Origin: CANLBN01 sp050633525
GTDB lineage: Bacteria > Pseudomonadota > Gammaproteobacteria > Pseudomonadales > Cellvibrionaceae
Reading direction: 5' to 3'
NCBI GenBank assembly: GCA_050633525.1
Contig: JBOEGR010000022.1
Coordinates: 1-64,000, forward strand
DNA length: 64,000 nt
Of the stretch, positions 9,043-19,600 are shown piece by piece (positions within the stretch are counted from its first letter, which is position 1; every line of letters begins with the position of its first letter). Under the pieces are notes generated by a model, which did not search any database, was not told the DNA's origin, and saw only the letters and a program-made list of their open reading frames with translations. The position numbers were made by a program, and so were the translations under genes.

Positions 9043-9747
9043 TTAACTTTTTTTAGCATAACCAGATGTACGCTGGGCTAAGCGTTCAAGCTCTTCTATA
9101 ACGGCTTCAGCATCTTGATCAAGTGCACCTCGACCTGTTTGAGTATTCGCTAGAGCACTGGCCGTATTAGCCAGAGCCGTTAATGCCGATTCGTTTTCGG
9201 TTAAACGTATTTCAATATTATCGTTTTGAGATTCGTAGAGAGCCAAGCGCTGACGGATCGAACTAGCTTCGGCCTCATCTTCCGATAAATTAAGCAGCAT
9301 TTTTTGCAAACGCTCGGGATCAATCGAACGAATGCTAATAAGAGATACTTCTATTTCACGCAAATTATCGTAGGCCGCCTCATAGACTTTCTCACTGGCT
9401 TGAGCATAACGACCATAAGTTAATTCATCTGCTGCAAAACGGTGTCCAAGTACATCAAGTAAATCCCTGTGTTTTTCAACCAACATATCCAATTGCTCTA
9501 TACCTCGATGCAGGCCCAGTTCATCCAAACTGGAGGCTAGGCGACCCAATTCTCGACTTGTACTTTCATGTCGCTCTGCTTTGATCGCATTTAGATAGTC
9601 TGCAGAATGGCGATGTAACCACCGCCAGCTAAAAAACAAAAAAGGGACGGGCAAAAAAGCGATCAACCACACAGGCCAAACTTGAGGAAACCACCAGACA
9701 AATAAAACTGAAAGACTCAGCGATAAACATAAAGTGAAAAAGTTCAT
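9043..9747 (-). CDS. XpaC-like membrane coiled-coil protein
   Basis: 234 aa. Two closely spaced N-terminal membrane segments (about 2-20 and 25-43) are followed by a long acidic helical region rich in heptads (LGRLASSLDELGLHRGIEQL, EASSIRQRLALYESQNDNIE). It sits just after telA, the usual place of XpaC-type partner proteins. The family call is tentative and rests on architecture and neighbourhood. Probably membrane-anchored with the coiled coil in the cytosol, and a likely partner of TelA. Confidence 0.6.
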   Translation of the reverse strand: MNFFTLCLSLSLSVLFVWWFPQVWPVWLIAFLPVPFLFFSWRWLHRHSADYLNAIKAERHESTSRELGRLASSLDELGLHRGIEQLDMLVEKHRDLLDVLGHRFAADELTYGRYAQASEKVYEAAYDNLREIEVSLISIRSIDPERLQKMLLNLSEDEAEASSIRQRLALYESQNDNIEIRLTENESALTALANTASALANTQTGRGALDQDAEAVIEELERLAQRTSGYAKKS

Positions 9748-9829
9748 AGGACTAATGCGCCACCATTAAACTCTAATGCCAACTTTATATTTACCTTATG
9801 CTTACTCACGTACATCATATCTATTTCTG

Positions 9830-11023
9830 TTATAGCTCTATTTCAATGGCTTCACGAGCTTGGCGCGACTCTTCCACATTAACAATCGCTTTTTCCATTT
9901 CACCGGTTAACTGATCCATTTCGACAATAGATTGCGCCATCTGTGGCAAAGCCTTCTGGCGGAAGCTGCTGATATCATCTAGGGCAAGCTGCACATCTTT
10001 AAATGCTGATTTTAATTTATCAATATCTAACATTGCACCCGCTGCTTGCTTATGAATTTCAGTGCCTTGTGTTTTGAGTTTTTCGGCAGTCTGTGCGATC
10101 AAATCATTGGTGGTATTCGTCACCTGCGTCACGCCGTCCAGTACTTTTTTCTGAGTTTGCAATGCCAGCGCTAATGTTGCCGCAGTATTCAGCGCAGGAA
10201 TAGTCACGTTAATAGAGCGAGCTACACCTCTAATGAGCTCTTTGTTGTTGCGAATAATAACGTCAGAAGTTAATACACCTTGCTGGTTAACGGCTAAACT
10301 TTGCTGCAAATCTAATATCCTTTGGCGCACAGGAAATAAAATTTCTTCTTGTAGAAACTTACGCTTATCATCACCTAGACTATGATCGCCCTCTAATCTA
10401 GTGGCTAAGCGCTGATCGACCAGCTGCCCTAGACGTACATATTTTTCCAATGCGATGGTCATTTCTCGCATAGAAAGTTGATCATCGGCCAACGTGATAT
10501 TGTCACGCTCTAACTCTGCCTTACCCGCTTCTAGGCTCTTAACTACGTCCTGAATTACCGTCTCAACTGACTGATATCGAACCAACCAGCGAGATAAGGG
10601 AGTACCTATACCGGGTATTTTAGAGAGAAGCTTACGAAAACCGCTAACATCAAAATCAAATTGATTAGGGTTAATTGTTGAGACTTGCTCTTGAAGCTGG
10701 AGCAAGCTTTGGGCGACGGGGCTGCCATCTTCAGCGTCTCGCATTAATCGCTGCATAGGCTGCTTAAGCATCGCACTACGACGGGCAATATCGGTTTGCA
10801 CCTGATGCCCCAAGGTTTGCACGCTGGTCGCTTGTCGTTGCTGCTCACGAAGGTCTTTAGGGTCAACAGCATACAAGCGATCAATCAATTTATCAGCCTC
10901 TGTGATCAGTTCGACATCAGCTTCCTCTGAGCTAATTTCCTCTGGTTGTGTCAGGCCTAGAGCACTGGCGGCTGGGGCCGTTTGTACAATCAGATGGTCT
11001 TGTTCGCTTAGTGTGGAACTCAT
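9830..11023 (-). CDS. telA: TelA-family (toxic anion resistance) protein
   Basis: 397 aa, all helical, soluble. Family landmarks: the segment around NPNQFDFDVSGFRKLLSKIP, RYQSVETVIQDVVKSLEAGK, the DN pair in ELERDNITLADDQ, and RSINVTIPALNTAATLALAL. TelA proteins are linked to tellurite/envelope-stress tolerance, but their biochemical role is unknown. First gene of a four-gene reverse-strand operon (telA, XpaC-like, VWA lipoprotein, 136-aa protein). Combination with a VWA partner recalls Ter-type stress modules. Confidence 0.88.
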   Translation of the reverse strand: MSSTLSEQDHLIVQTAPAASALGLTQPEEISSEEADVELITEADKLIDRLYAVDPKDLREQQRQATSVQTLGHQVQTDIARRSAMLKQPMQRLMRDAEDGSPVAQSLLQLQEQVSTINPNQFDFDVSGFRKLLSKIPGIGTPLSRWLVRYQSVETVIQDVVKSLEAGKAELERDNITLADDQLSMREMTIALEKYVRLGQLVDQRLATRLEGDHSLGDDKRKFLQEEILFPVRQRILDLQQSLAVNQQGVLTSDVIIRNNKELIRGVARSINVTIPALNTAATLALALQTQKKVLDGVTQVTNTTNDLIAQTAEKLKTQGTEIHKQAAGAMLDIDKLKSAFKDVQLALDDISSFRQKALPQMAQSIVEMDQLTGEMEKAIVNVEESRQAREAIEIEL

Positions 11024-11118
11024 TCAAATTCTCCCTAAATAACTTATTATTACGCGGTTTAATCGAATCAGAACACTACTCAACCCATGCTACAAATTCA
11101 AGTCTTTTGTAAAACCCA

Positions 11119-13044
11119 CTACACCGCCTTTTCTTCAAGGGCCTGGATAGCAAAAGTGCTCGCCGGCTTCCCAATATAAAAGCCTTGCAGCAAGTCAACA
11201 TTCATCAACACCATCATATCGCACACATTTTGACTGTAACAATGCTCAGCAATAACATGAATGCCTTTATGGCGGGCAAAACTAACAATACCCTCAATAA
11301 CCGTACTCGCATCACTATCACGCTCCATTGCCTCCACAACCATGCCGTCAATTTTGACAAAATCAAGAGGCAGAGCGAATAGGCGATCGAAATTAGAGTA
11401 GAGTTTACCGAGATCATCCATACCGACAGCACTGACACAGCTTTTGAGTTGACGAATGTAAGCAGCAGCCGTGGCATAGTTTACAATCGCCTGCTGCTCG
11501 AGTAACTCAAACTCAATTTGTTCTCCTAAATGACTCGCTCGAATACGATGGATAAGGTATTCACGCGTTTTTTGATCAAATAAATCCTTAACCGACAAGT
11601 TCACACTAACGATATGTTGAGTTGGTTTAATCGCGTCTAATACCTTGTCAACGACGACCCTTGTAAGCTTATGGCAAAGCCTAGACTGATAAGCAATTGG
11701 CATAAACTGATCTGGAGAACTGACAGGATCACCATTCTCATCGACAATACGCGCTAGGGCTTCATACTTAACAATTTGACTACTGCTTACGTCTAATATA
11801 GGTTGAAAAAATACCGTAACACGATCATTTCTGAGGGCATCTGATAATAAATTAAAGGTATTAATATAACGTTGAAAATATTTAGGTAAATTTAATGATG
11901 GGTCGTAATTAACAAATGACTGATTCGTTTTCTTCGCATGTATCAACGCCATTCCCGCAAACATCAGTGCATTCTGCTGGTTTGTCACCGCACCCATTCG
12001 AATCACCAAAGGGACTTGTTTATCTAGCTCTAAGGCATCGCTTGCATGAGTTAATGCTTGAAAAACCGCTGAGGTAATTACCTTTATTTCACTTTCAGAA
12101 AATGAATGAGTGCTAAATAAACCAAAACGATCGTCTGCCAAATGAAACCATTCACCAAACTCTATCTTAGGCGCTTTTATTTCTGTGAGTTTATAAACTA
12201 AACGCAATATAAGTGCATCTGTTGCTGCAACACCCAGAACGCTAGCAACATGGTCAAAGTTTTCTATCTCTACCAATAATAAATGATCATCTGAGCTATT
12301 CGTTAATTTTTCTTCAAGGCAGCGTTGATTGGGCAAACCTGTCAGAGCATGTTGACCAACCGCTTCTAATTTTTGAACATAAGCTTGACGAATCGTACGT
12401 AAATAAGCACAAACCAGAGGGAAAACAATTAAAGCTAGAAATAGACTGTATGCCAACGCTTTTAAAAGACTTTTGTATGCCAATGTAGTTAAACTTGATA
12501 TGGCAACGTCAACACCAATGACATAGGTGATATTATTTAAATCTTTAAAGGGAAAAAAAAGCGAACGGAAATGACCCCAGCGATCTTCATATTGGCTGTA
12601 GCTCAGCTCACCTGTTTTAAATACTTCGTCAAGCTCACTGGGAAAATCAGGGTAAGGGGTTAAGAATGCAGTTTCATATGATTTACTAGAAGTGTTTAAT
12701 TCGTCTGGTGTAGGGTTGGAACTGATAAAGAAAAAGCGCCCATCTGTCTTTATAATACTATAGATATAGGCCACACCCATATCATCAGCAAGGGCCTGAA
12801 GCTCTAGAGCCAAAAGATAATCTTCATTGGGTGTAATCGGCTTTTGGCCGGCAATATTATCTCTGAGCTTTTGCTGTAACAGGCTTTCAGCGAGACTCAC
12901 CGTTGATAGCAAGCGCTCATCTAAAGCCTTCAGCCCTATACTTTTAGCTTGGTTGTATTCAAACCAACCATAAAAACAGGCCCCAGCAATATAAAATACG
13001 ATTGCCGCGGTAAAAAGCTTATAACGTCCGAGTTGCCTTTTCAT
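11119..13044 (-). CDS. Membrane sensor EAL-domain phosphodiesterase
   Basis: 641 aa, predicted to hydrolyse c-di-GMP. An N-terminal TM (about 12-30), a periplasmic sensor region (about 31-190) and a second TM (SLFLALIVFPLVCAYL) are followed by a GGDEF domain whose signature is replaced by LADDRFG and so should not make c-di-GMP. The C-terminal EAL domain keeps YEALARI, SVNLS, FELLEQ, DDLG, FVKIDG, AEH and LQGF, the usual metal and substrate ligands with minor changes. Monocistronic between ffh and telA. The signal sensed is unknown. Confidence 0.88.
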   Translation of the reverse strand: MKRQLGRYKLFTAAIVFYIAGACFYGWFEYNQAKSIGLKALDERLLSTVSLAESLLQQKLRDNIAGQKPITPNEDYLLALELQALADDMGVAYIYSIIKTDGRFFFISSNPTPDELNTSSKSYETAFLTPYPDFPSELDEVFKTGELSYSQYEDRWGHFRSLFFPFKDLNNITYVIGVDVAISSLTTLAYKSLLKALAYSLFLALIVFPLVCAYLRTIRQAYVQKLEAVGQHALTGLPNQRCLEEKLTNSSDDHLLLVEIENFDHVASVLGVAATDALILRLVYKLTEIKAPKIEFGEWFHLADDRFGLFSTHSFSESEIKVITSAVFQALTHASDALELDKQVPLVIRMGAVTNQQNALMFAGMALIHAKKTNQSFVNYDPSLNLPKYFQRYINTFNLLSDALRNDRVTVFFQPILDVSSSQIVKYEALARIVDENGDPVSSPDQFMPIAYQSRLCHKLTRVVVDKVLDAIKPTQHIVSVNLSVKDLFDQKTREYLIHRIRASHLGEQIEFELLEQQAIVNYATAAAYIRQLKSCVSAVGMDDLGKLYSNFDRLFALPLDFVKIDGMVVEAMERDSDASTVIEGIVSFARHKGIHVIAEHCYSQNVCDMMVLMNVDLLQGFYIGKPASTFAIQALEEKAV

Positions 13045-13219
13045 GAAAACCGATCCGCAGTTATCCCCTCTAAATGGCTTGGGGCGCTAAATGATGGTTT
13101 ATTCAGCTATTAATAATATAAGCACCTTTAAAATTCCAACGACACAATTTCAGCAACACACAAGCAATTCGATTTAAACGTGACACTATCTAGACTCACG
13201 CTAGACACGACCACTGCAA

Positions 13220-14611
13220 TCAGCGGCCTAAACCGGGGGGCAATCCACCGCCTGGAGGCATTCCGCCGCCACCCATCATACCACCCAAACCTTGCATCAT
13301 TTTTTTCATGCCGCCGCCTTTCATTTTCTTCATGACTTTGGCCATCTGTTTATGCTGTTTTAGTAGACGGTTCAAGTCTTGCACTTCCGTACCGGAGCCT
13401 TTTGTGATGCGGCGTTTACGTGAACCATTAAGGCTATCAGGATTCTTGCGCTCAGCGGGTGTCATCGAGTCAATAATCACTTCCATCTTCTTGAACTGGC
13501 CACCCATATTAGCCTGTTCAACCATTTGCCCCATGTTACCCATACCCGGCATTTTATCTAGCATACCGGCCATGCCGCCCATGTTATTCATTTGCTGAAT
13601 CTGTTCTTTTAGATCATTTAGGTCAAAACGGGTGCCTTTTTGTACCTTTTCAACCATCTTCTGAGCTTTATCTTTATCGATTTTGCGCTCAGCTTCTTCA
13701 ATCAAAGACAGTACATCACCCATTCCTAAGATGCGTGAGGCGATACGATCAGGGTGAAAAGGCTCCAAAGCATCGACTTTTTCACCCATACCCATAAATT
13801 TGATGGGCTTACCTGTCGTTTCACGAACCGACAATGCAGCGCCGCCACGGGCATCACCATCCGCTTTGGTCAGGATAACGCCGGTCAACGGTAAGGCATC
13901 ATTAAATGCCTTCGCAGTGTTTACCGCATCTTGACCAATCATGGCATCGATAACAAACAGCGTTTCAATTGGGTTAATAGCTTTTTGCAAACCTTGAATC
14001 TCTGTCATCATATCTTCATCGATCGCTAAACGACCGGCTGTATCAACCAAGACTACGTCTAAATGCTGTTTTTTAGCTGCTGCAATGGCATCCTTAGCAA
14101 TATTGATGGGCTTTTGCTCTGCAGTCGAAGGGAAAAATGTCGCTTCAACTTCTTCAGCGAGTGTTTCAAGCTGCTTAATCGCAGCCGGGCGATAAACATC
14201 AGCACTTACCACCATGACTTTTTTCTTTTCTCGCTCTTGCAAATATTTGGCTAACTTCGCTACAGAGGTCGTCTTACCCGCACCCTGTAAGCCCGCCATT
14301 AACACTACAGCAGGAGGCTGGCTTGCCAAATTCAAAGATTCGTTAGCCTCACCCATGACAGCCGTCAATTCATCTTGAACGACTTTAATAAACTGCTGTG
14401 AAGGGCTTAAAGCACGAGCTACCTCTTGACCGACCGCACGCTTTCGAACTTTCTCGATAAAGCCTTTAACAACGGGCAAAGCGACATCTGCTTCTAATAA
14501 AGCTTTACGGACATCACGTAATGCATCTTGAATATTGGAGTGGGAAAGCCTCCCTTTACCAGAGATATTCTTCAGTGATTTAGATAAACGGCTCGTCAGG
14601 TTCTCAAACAT
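13220..14611 (-). CDS. ffh: Signal recognition particle GTPase Ffh
   Basis: SRP54 homologue that brings ribosomes making membrane proteins to FtsY. 463 aa with an N domain, a G domain with GLQGAGKTTSVAKLAKYL (P-loop), VDTAGR and TKADGDARGG, and a C-terminal methionine-rich M domain that binds 4.5S RNA (GSGTEVQDLNRLLKQHKQM). It ends in a Gly/Met/Pro tail. The position near rpsP matches pseudomonad order, but here the TelA operon and an EAL gene are interposed. Confidence 0.97.
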   Translation of the reverse strand: MFENLTSRLSKSLKNISGKGRLSHSNIQDALRDVRKALLEADVALPVVKGFIEKVRKRAVGQEVARALSPSQQFIKVVQDELTAVMGEANESLNLASQPPAVVLMAGLQGAGKTTSVAKLAKYLQEREKKKVMVVSADVYRPAAIKQLETLAEEVEATFFPSTAEQKPINIAKDAIAAAKKQHLDVVLVDTAGRLAIDEDMMTEIQGLQKAINPIETLFVIDAMIGQDAVNTAKAFNDALPLTGVILTKADGDARGGAALSVRETTGKPIKFMGMGEKVDALEPFHPDRIASRILGMGDVLSLIEEAERKIDKDKAQKMVEKVQKGTRFDLNDLKEQIQQMNNMGGMAGMLDKMPGMGNMGQMVEQANMGGQFKKMEVIIDSMTPAERKNPDSLNGSRKRRITKGSGTEVQDLNRLLKQHKQMAKVMKKMKGGGMKKMMQGLGGMMGGGGMPPGGGLPPGLGR

Positions 14612-14858
14612 GGTATTTTAATACTTTTGGTGTCATCTGCTTAATCTGGGCAGAATCGGGAAATTAAGATAAATCGACTTATTAATAGTCGAGTTGTTAG
14701 TGTCGAGCAGTATACAGATGATAAGATACTAGGCCAAGATTTGGCTAAGCGTAATACACCCTTCAGTCGAGAACTGGCGAGAAACAACACACGGCCTGAA
14801 CTAGTTGTATGGCACACCACATAACACTCACAACGCACTTTTTGACCCTTATAGACTC

Positions 14859-16637
14859 TTGAATAACTTAAATAAACTCCATATATTTTTCATACTGGCC
14901 ACTCTATTGAGCGCATTCATAGCGCCAAGCCAGCTCTACGCGAATGATCGCCTAAAGGTAGTAATAGAGGGCATCGATGGAAAAAGCCTAGAAAACATCA
15001 AAAATACCTTATCAATCATAAGAGAAGAAAAGGAAACACCCGCAGAACAGTTAAGCGATTCTGCGATCAAACGCAGTTATGCTCAGGCAAATGAGCAGAT
15101 CAAACAAGCCTTGCGTCCCTTTGGTTATTACCAACCTGACATTCAAGCTAGCTTAAACCAGAAAGAAAAGCGTTGGATTGCGCGTTTTAAGATCCAATAC
15201 GGCATTCAAACCCAGATCAGAAATATCAGCGTAGAAATCCGAGGTCCCGGTAAATTAGAAGCAGATATACAAACGCTACTCGAAAAACCAACAATACAAA
15301 TAGGCGATGCACTCAACCATCAATCTTATGCCGATTACAAACAATCTCTTTATGATACCTTGTTCGATAAAGGCTATATTGATGCTCGATACGAAAAAAG
15401 TGAGATACGTGTTGATATCAAGAATAGCCAAGCTGACATCATCTTAATCTTAGAAAGTGGCGAACAATATTTTTTTGGTGAAATTGATATCCAACAATCG
15501 GTGATTGAGCCAGAAAAAATTGCTCAAATTGTTACGATCGACCAAGACACCCCCTTCAATACTGATCGCTTATTACAGCTTCAACTCAAACTGTCCGACA
15601 CAGGCTATTTTGCTAACACTGAGATTAAAATCGAGAGAGAGCAAAAGGCCCAGCAACGTATTCCTGTTACCATCATTACAACACCATCAAAAAAATTAAA
15701 ATACTCTACCAGCCTTGGCTATGGAACAGATACCGGAGCACGTGTTGGCTTAAGCGTCCTTAACCGACGCGTCAATAAAAAAGGGCATCGTTTACAGTAC
15801 AGCATTCAACTATCGCAGGTTGAGAGTAATATCGCTGCTCAGTACATCATCCCTATCGGTAATATCAATACCGAATATATCGATGTATTTACCAATGCCA
15901 ATCAAGAAATTGTGAATGATATTGAAGCAACACAATACAGTATAGGCACGAGCATTAACCAAAACCGCTGGCACGGAAGGAGACGTTTATCACTTACATT
16001 ACTACAAGAACAGTTTTCTTTCGACGATGAAAATAGTCAAACTGCAAATCTACTGATCCCAGGCTTAGTGTATAACTATAAAAAAGCCGACGACACATTA
16101 TTTAGTCGCCGAGGTTATAGTTTTACAGCAGATATTCATGGCGGCATTGAATCTAGCATTTCAGAAACCAGTTTTTTTCACTCTCGTATCAGTGCTCGCT
16201 CGGTATACCCATTGAACAGTAAAACAAGGCTATTAAATCGCTTAGAGCTAGGCGCTATTTTCACAGACGAATTTGAAGAGTTGCCGCCTTCGGAACGTTT
16301 TTTCACCGGCGGTTCTCAATCCGTACGTGGCTATGCATACAAAGATATTGGTCAACGAAATAATGTTGACAATAATATTGGTGGAGAATATCTGCTTGCC
16401 GGCAGCATCGAAGTGGATTATTTAGCTTGGGGGAATTTTGGCTTTGCCTTATTTTATGATTTTGGCGATGCCGCTTCAGAGTCTACCATTTCACTGAAAA
16501 CTGCTGCTGGCCTTGGTTTTCGTTATCGCTCAGCAATTGGAATGGTACGAGTCGATTTAGCCCACCCTTTTGACGACATTGCTGATGAAGATAAAAAAGA
16601 TGTGCGATTACATATTAGCATTGGACCAGATTTATAA
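14859..16637 (+). CDS. tamA: Outer-membrane assembly protein TamA
   Basis: BamA-family Omp85 protein that works with TamB in outer-membrane protein and lipid homeostasis. A signal peptide (IFFILATLLSAFIAPSQLYA) is followed by POTRA domains (RLKVVIEGIDGKSLENIK; FGEIDIQ) and a C-terminal 16-strand barrel with the family stretch ERFFTGGSQSVRGYAYKDIG and terminal PFDDIADEDKKDVRLHISIG. The frame opens at a TTG at 14805; a TTG at 14859 places the signal peptide near the N-terminus and is preferred, though neither has a clear ribosome site. Overlaps tamB by one base. Confidence 0.9.
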   Translation: MNNLNKLHIFFILATLLSAFIAPSQLYANDRLKVVIEGIDGKSLENIKNTLSIIREEKETPAEQLSDSAIKRSYAQANEQIKQALRPFGYYQPDIQASLNQKEKRWIARFKIQYGIQTQIRNISVEIRGPGKLEADIQTLLEKPTIQIGDALNHQSYADYKQSLYDTLFDKGYIDARYEKSEIRVDIKNSQADIILILESGEQYFFGEIDIQQSVIEPEKIAQIVTIDQDTPFNTDRLLQLQLKLSDTGYFANTEIKIEREQKAQQRIPVTIITTPSKKLKYSTSLGYGTDTGARVGLSVLNRRVNKKGHRLQYSIQLSQVESNIAAQYIIPIGNINTEYIDVFTNANQEIVNDIEATQYSIGTSINQNRWHGRRRLSLTLLQEQFSFDDENSQTANLLIPGLVYNYKKADDTLFSRRGYSFTADIHGGIESSISETSFFHSRISARSVYPLNSKTRLLNRLELGAIFTDEFEELPPSERFFTGGSQSVRGYAYKDIGQRNNVDNNIGGEYLLAGSIEVDYLAWGNFGFALFYDFGDAASESTISLKTAAGLGFRYRSAIGMVRVDLAHPFDDIADEDKKDVRLHISIGPDL

Positions 16638-19600
16638 TGAATACACCATTGCCGAATATAGATAAAGCAACACCTAAAGCAGAACCTAAAATGGCATCTA
16701 AGCTAAAATTACGCTCGTTTGTAAAATATTTTATAATCGCTTTACTGGTTTTATTATTGATTATTGCCTTACTAACAACGTGGTTAAGCACAACACAATC
16801 GGGTTTACAGTGGTTAAGTCAACGTGCTATCAGTTTCAGCCCTGAACTTAGCATAGGAAACATCAAGGGTCGCTTAATAGGCCCACTTTCGGTTGATGAC
16901 CTACGTTATCAAACTCAAGAATTCGACGTAAACATTAAAACCATCAACTTAGATTGGCAACCCTCTAAACTATTACTATCAACACTTGTAGTCAATGAGA
17001 TAACGACCTCGGGAATAATATTCAAGCAAACTGCAGAACCCAAAGAAAAACCAAAAGATACTTCCCCGCCACCCAAGATTGAAGATATTATCAAGAACTT
17101 ACAACTTCCTATTTCTATCTTGATCAACAAGGCAGAGATTAATGAACTAGTCTATGATGGCAATTATTACAAGCGGAATAATAAAGAAGGCAACAATGAA
17201 AACAACAACCAAAGTGCCAAGCAGGAAAAGAGCGATTCTTTCGTACTCGACTATTTTATATTAGCAGCTAAAAGTGATTCACAAAAAATACAGATTAATC
17301 AACTTCGTTTAAAGAGTAACGTTGTACTTATAGATGGTTCACTCACCTTAGGATTAAGCTCTTCACAAGGCACATCAGGCGATATAAACTGGACATTACT
17401 GCCAAAAAACCCATCAAAAAATCTACCAAAAAAATCACCAGAAAATAGCCTACCCAGCATAGAAGGCGCAACTCAATTATCAGGCGATACTCAAAACCTG
17501 ACTATCAACACTACTTTAAAACCACCTTATGCCAGCTCTCTTATTATCAGTATTGAAGAGCTAATAAAAAAACCATTTGCTACGGTGGAACTGAATATTA
17601 ATGAAATCAATATTAATAAGATTAATGCAGATTGGCCATTGTATGACCTTGACGGCAATATCAACTTAAAAGGCGACATTGATAAAGCCGTATTCAATAG
17701 CCAATTTTTAATAATAGACAAAACCCAAAATAATGGTACCTCTGTTAAAAGCAATGGCGGGCCTACTAATAAGGTAACAATAAATTCAAAAGGCAACTGG
17801 CAAAATGAAACACTGGATATGGTTTTAAACGCCGATGCGCCACCCTTTATAGAGTCTCTCAACATTAATAGTAAAGTTAGGCCTAATCAACTCAACAAAC
17901 CAAACAGTGAGGCAATCAAGTTCGATTTAAATTGGAAAAATATCAACACGTCTAATGTTAGTACACAGAGCCAACCGCTATTATTTAGCCCCGAAGGCCA
18001 AATAAGTTTGACAGGCAACCTGAAACAATATGAGTTCAAACTGAACTCACTGTTAGAAACCACCTTTGCATCCACCACAGGAACTCAAACACAACAAGCA
18101 CAAAAGGGTAAATTAATTATTAGCGGGAAAGGGTCTGACGAAAAAATAACCTTAGATCAAATAGCCTTAAGTGGGCCCATGGGCTCGCTCAATGGTGGAG
18201 GGGATATAAAAATAAATGCACCCATTGCCGCTAACATTCAGCTTTTAGGTAAAAACCTTAACCCTCAATTTCTATCACCACAATGGCCGGGGAAACTCGA
18301 TTTATCACTTGATCTAAAAACCAATAATACCCAAGACCAAACTCGTATTAACGCTGTTATTAATGGCGAGGGAAGCTTACGTAACTACCCTTTTTCATTA
18401 GAATCAAACGCGCTATATACCAGTAAGACTATTGAACTCAATCGCTTTCTACTGAAATCGGGCGATAGTCATATTGAAGCCTCTGCATTGATTGATACAA
18501 ACAAAATGTTGTCCGCTCAATGGATGATCAATAGCAAACAACTTCAAGAACTCGCGCCTGACATTCGAGGAAGTTTACAGTCTAAAGGACTTGTAGAGTC
18601 TATACCGACAACAAAACAAACCGTTTCTAACTTAAGCCCCAAAGTCATCGCCTCATTCAAAGCGTCTTCCCTAGTACTTGATGATAATCAGTTCGATAAT
18701 ATAAATGCCAATATTGATATCGATTGGTCATCAAATCAAACAACATCAAAAAATCAAATAGACCTTAACATTACCAATCTAGTAACAGATGCGATAAGGG
18801 TTCCATCAGCCTCTATAAAAATAGATGGCAAGCCAGAACAACACCGTCTTAATACCGATATTAAGACCGATAAAGGAAATATCGACTTGTTTATATCGGG
18901 TGCGTTCTCTAATGCAAGTAAGCAAGCCCATATAAGCGATCAAGCAAAATGGCGATTCAGTATTGATAAAGCTAGCTTAGCACCGAAGGAACTAGCGCCA
19001 CTCGTACTAGAAGGCGAAGCAAAAGGGCTGATCACTGCATCAGAACAATTACTTCATCAACATTGCTGGCTTGCTAATATACAGCAACAAAAAAAGGCGA
19101 CGCTTTGCTTGGGGGGCAAACAGAGTAATGGCAATCTTGATGCTGAGTTTTCTATCCTACACTTTCCAACGGACTACTTTACACCCTTGATGCCAGAAGG
19201 CTTAAGCTGGACAAAGACTAAGATTAATGGCGATGGAAAACTCGCGCTATCATCGTCTAGTCATTTAGATACCAGCATTGAATTAAACACTAGCGCGGGT
19301 GAGCTCACTTGGGTTCATAACCAAAACAATGACGGTGCTCGCTCTCAAGAACAAAGCACCACAACTGCAAGCTCATCTCAAACTCTTGCTCTGGGGGCAG
19401 GAACGTTGTCCATCATCAGCCAAGCTAAAAAAATTACCGCTTCTTTACACCTCCCTGTAGAACAGCAAACGGGCTTAAAGGGCAATATCACTATTGCAAA
19501 CAATCAAAAAGCATTAATAGAAAGACCGCTTAATGGCGAACTACAACTTGAGCTCGATGAACTTTCACCCTTTGTCTCTTTTATTCCTGATGCAAGTGAA

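Noticed and set aside
11119..13044. Calling this protein a diguanylate cyclase
   Set aside because: The GGDEF signature is degraded to LADDRFG; only the EAL domain looks catalytic.
14641..14838. 65-codon reverse frame between ffh and tamA
   Set aside because: No ribosome site or recognisable protein; covers the divergent promoter region.
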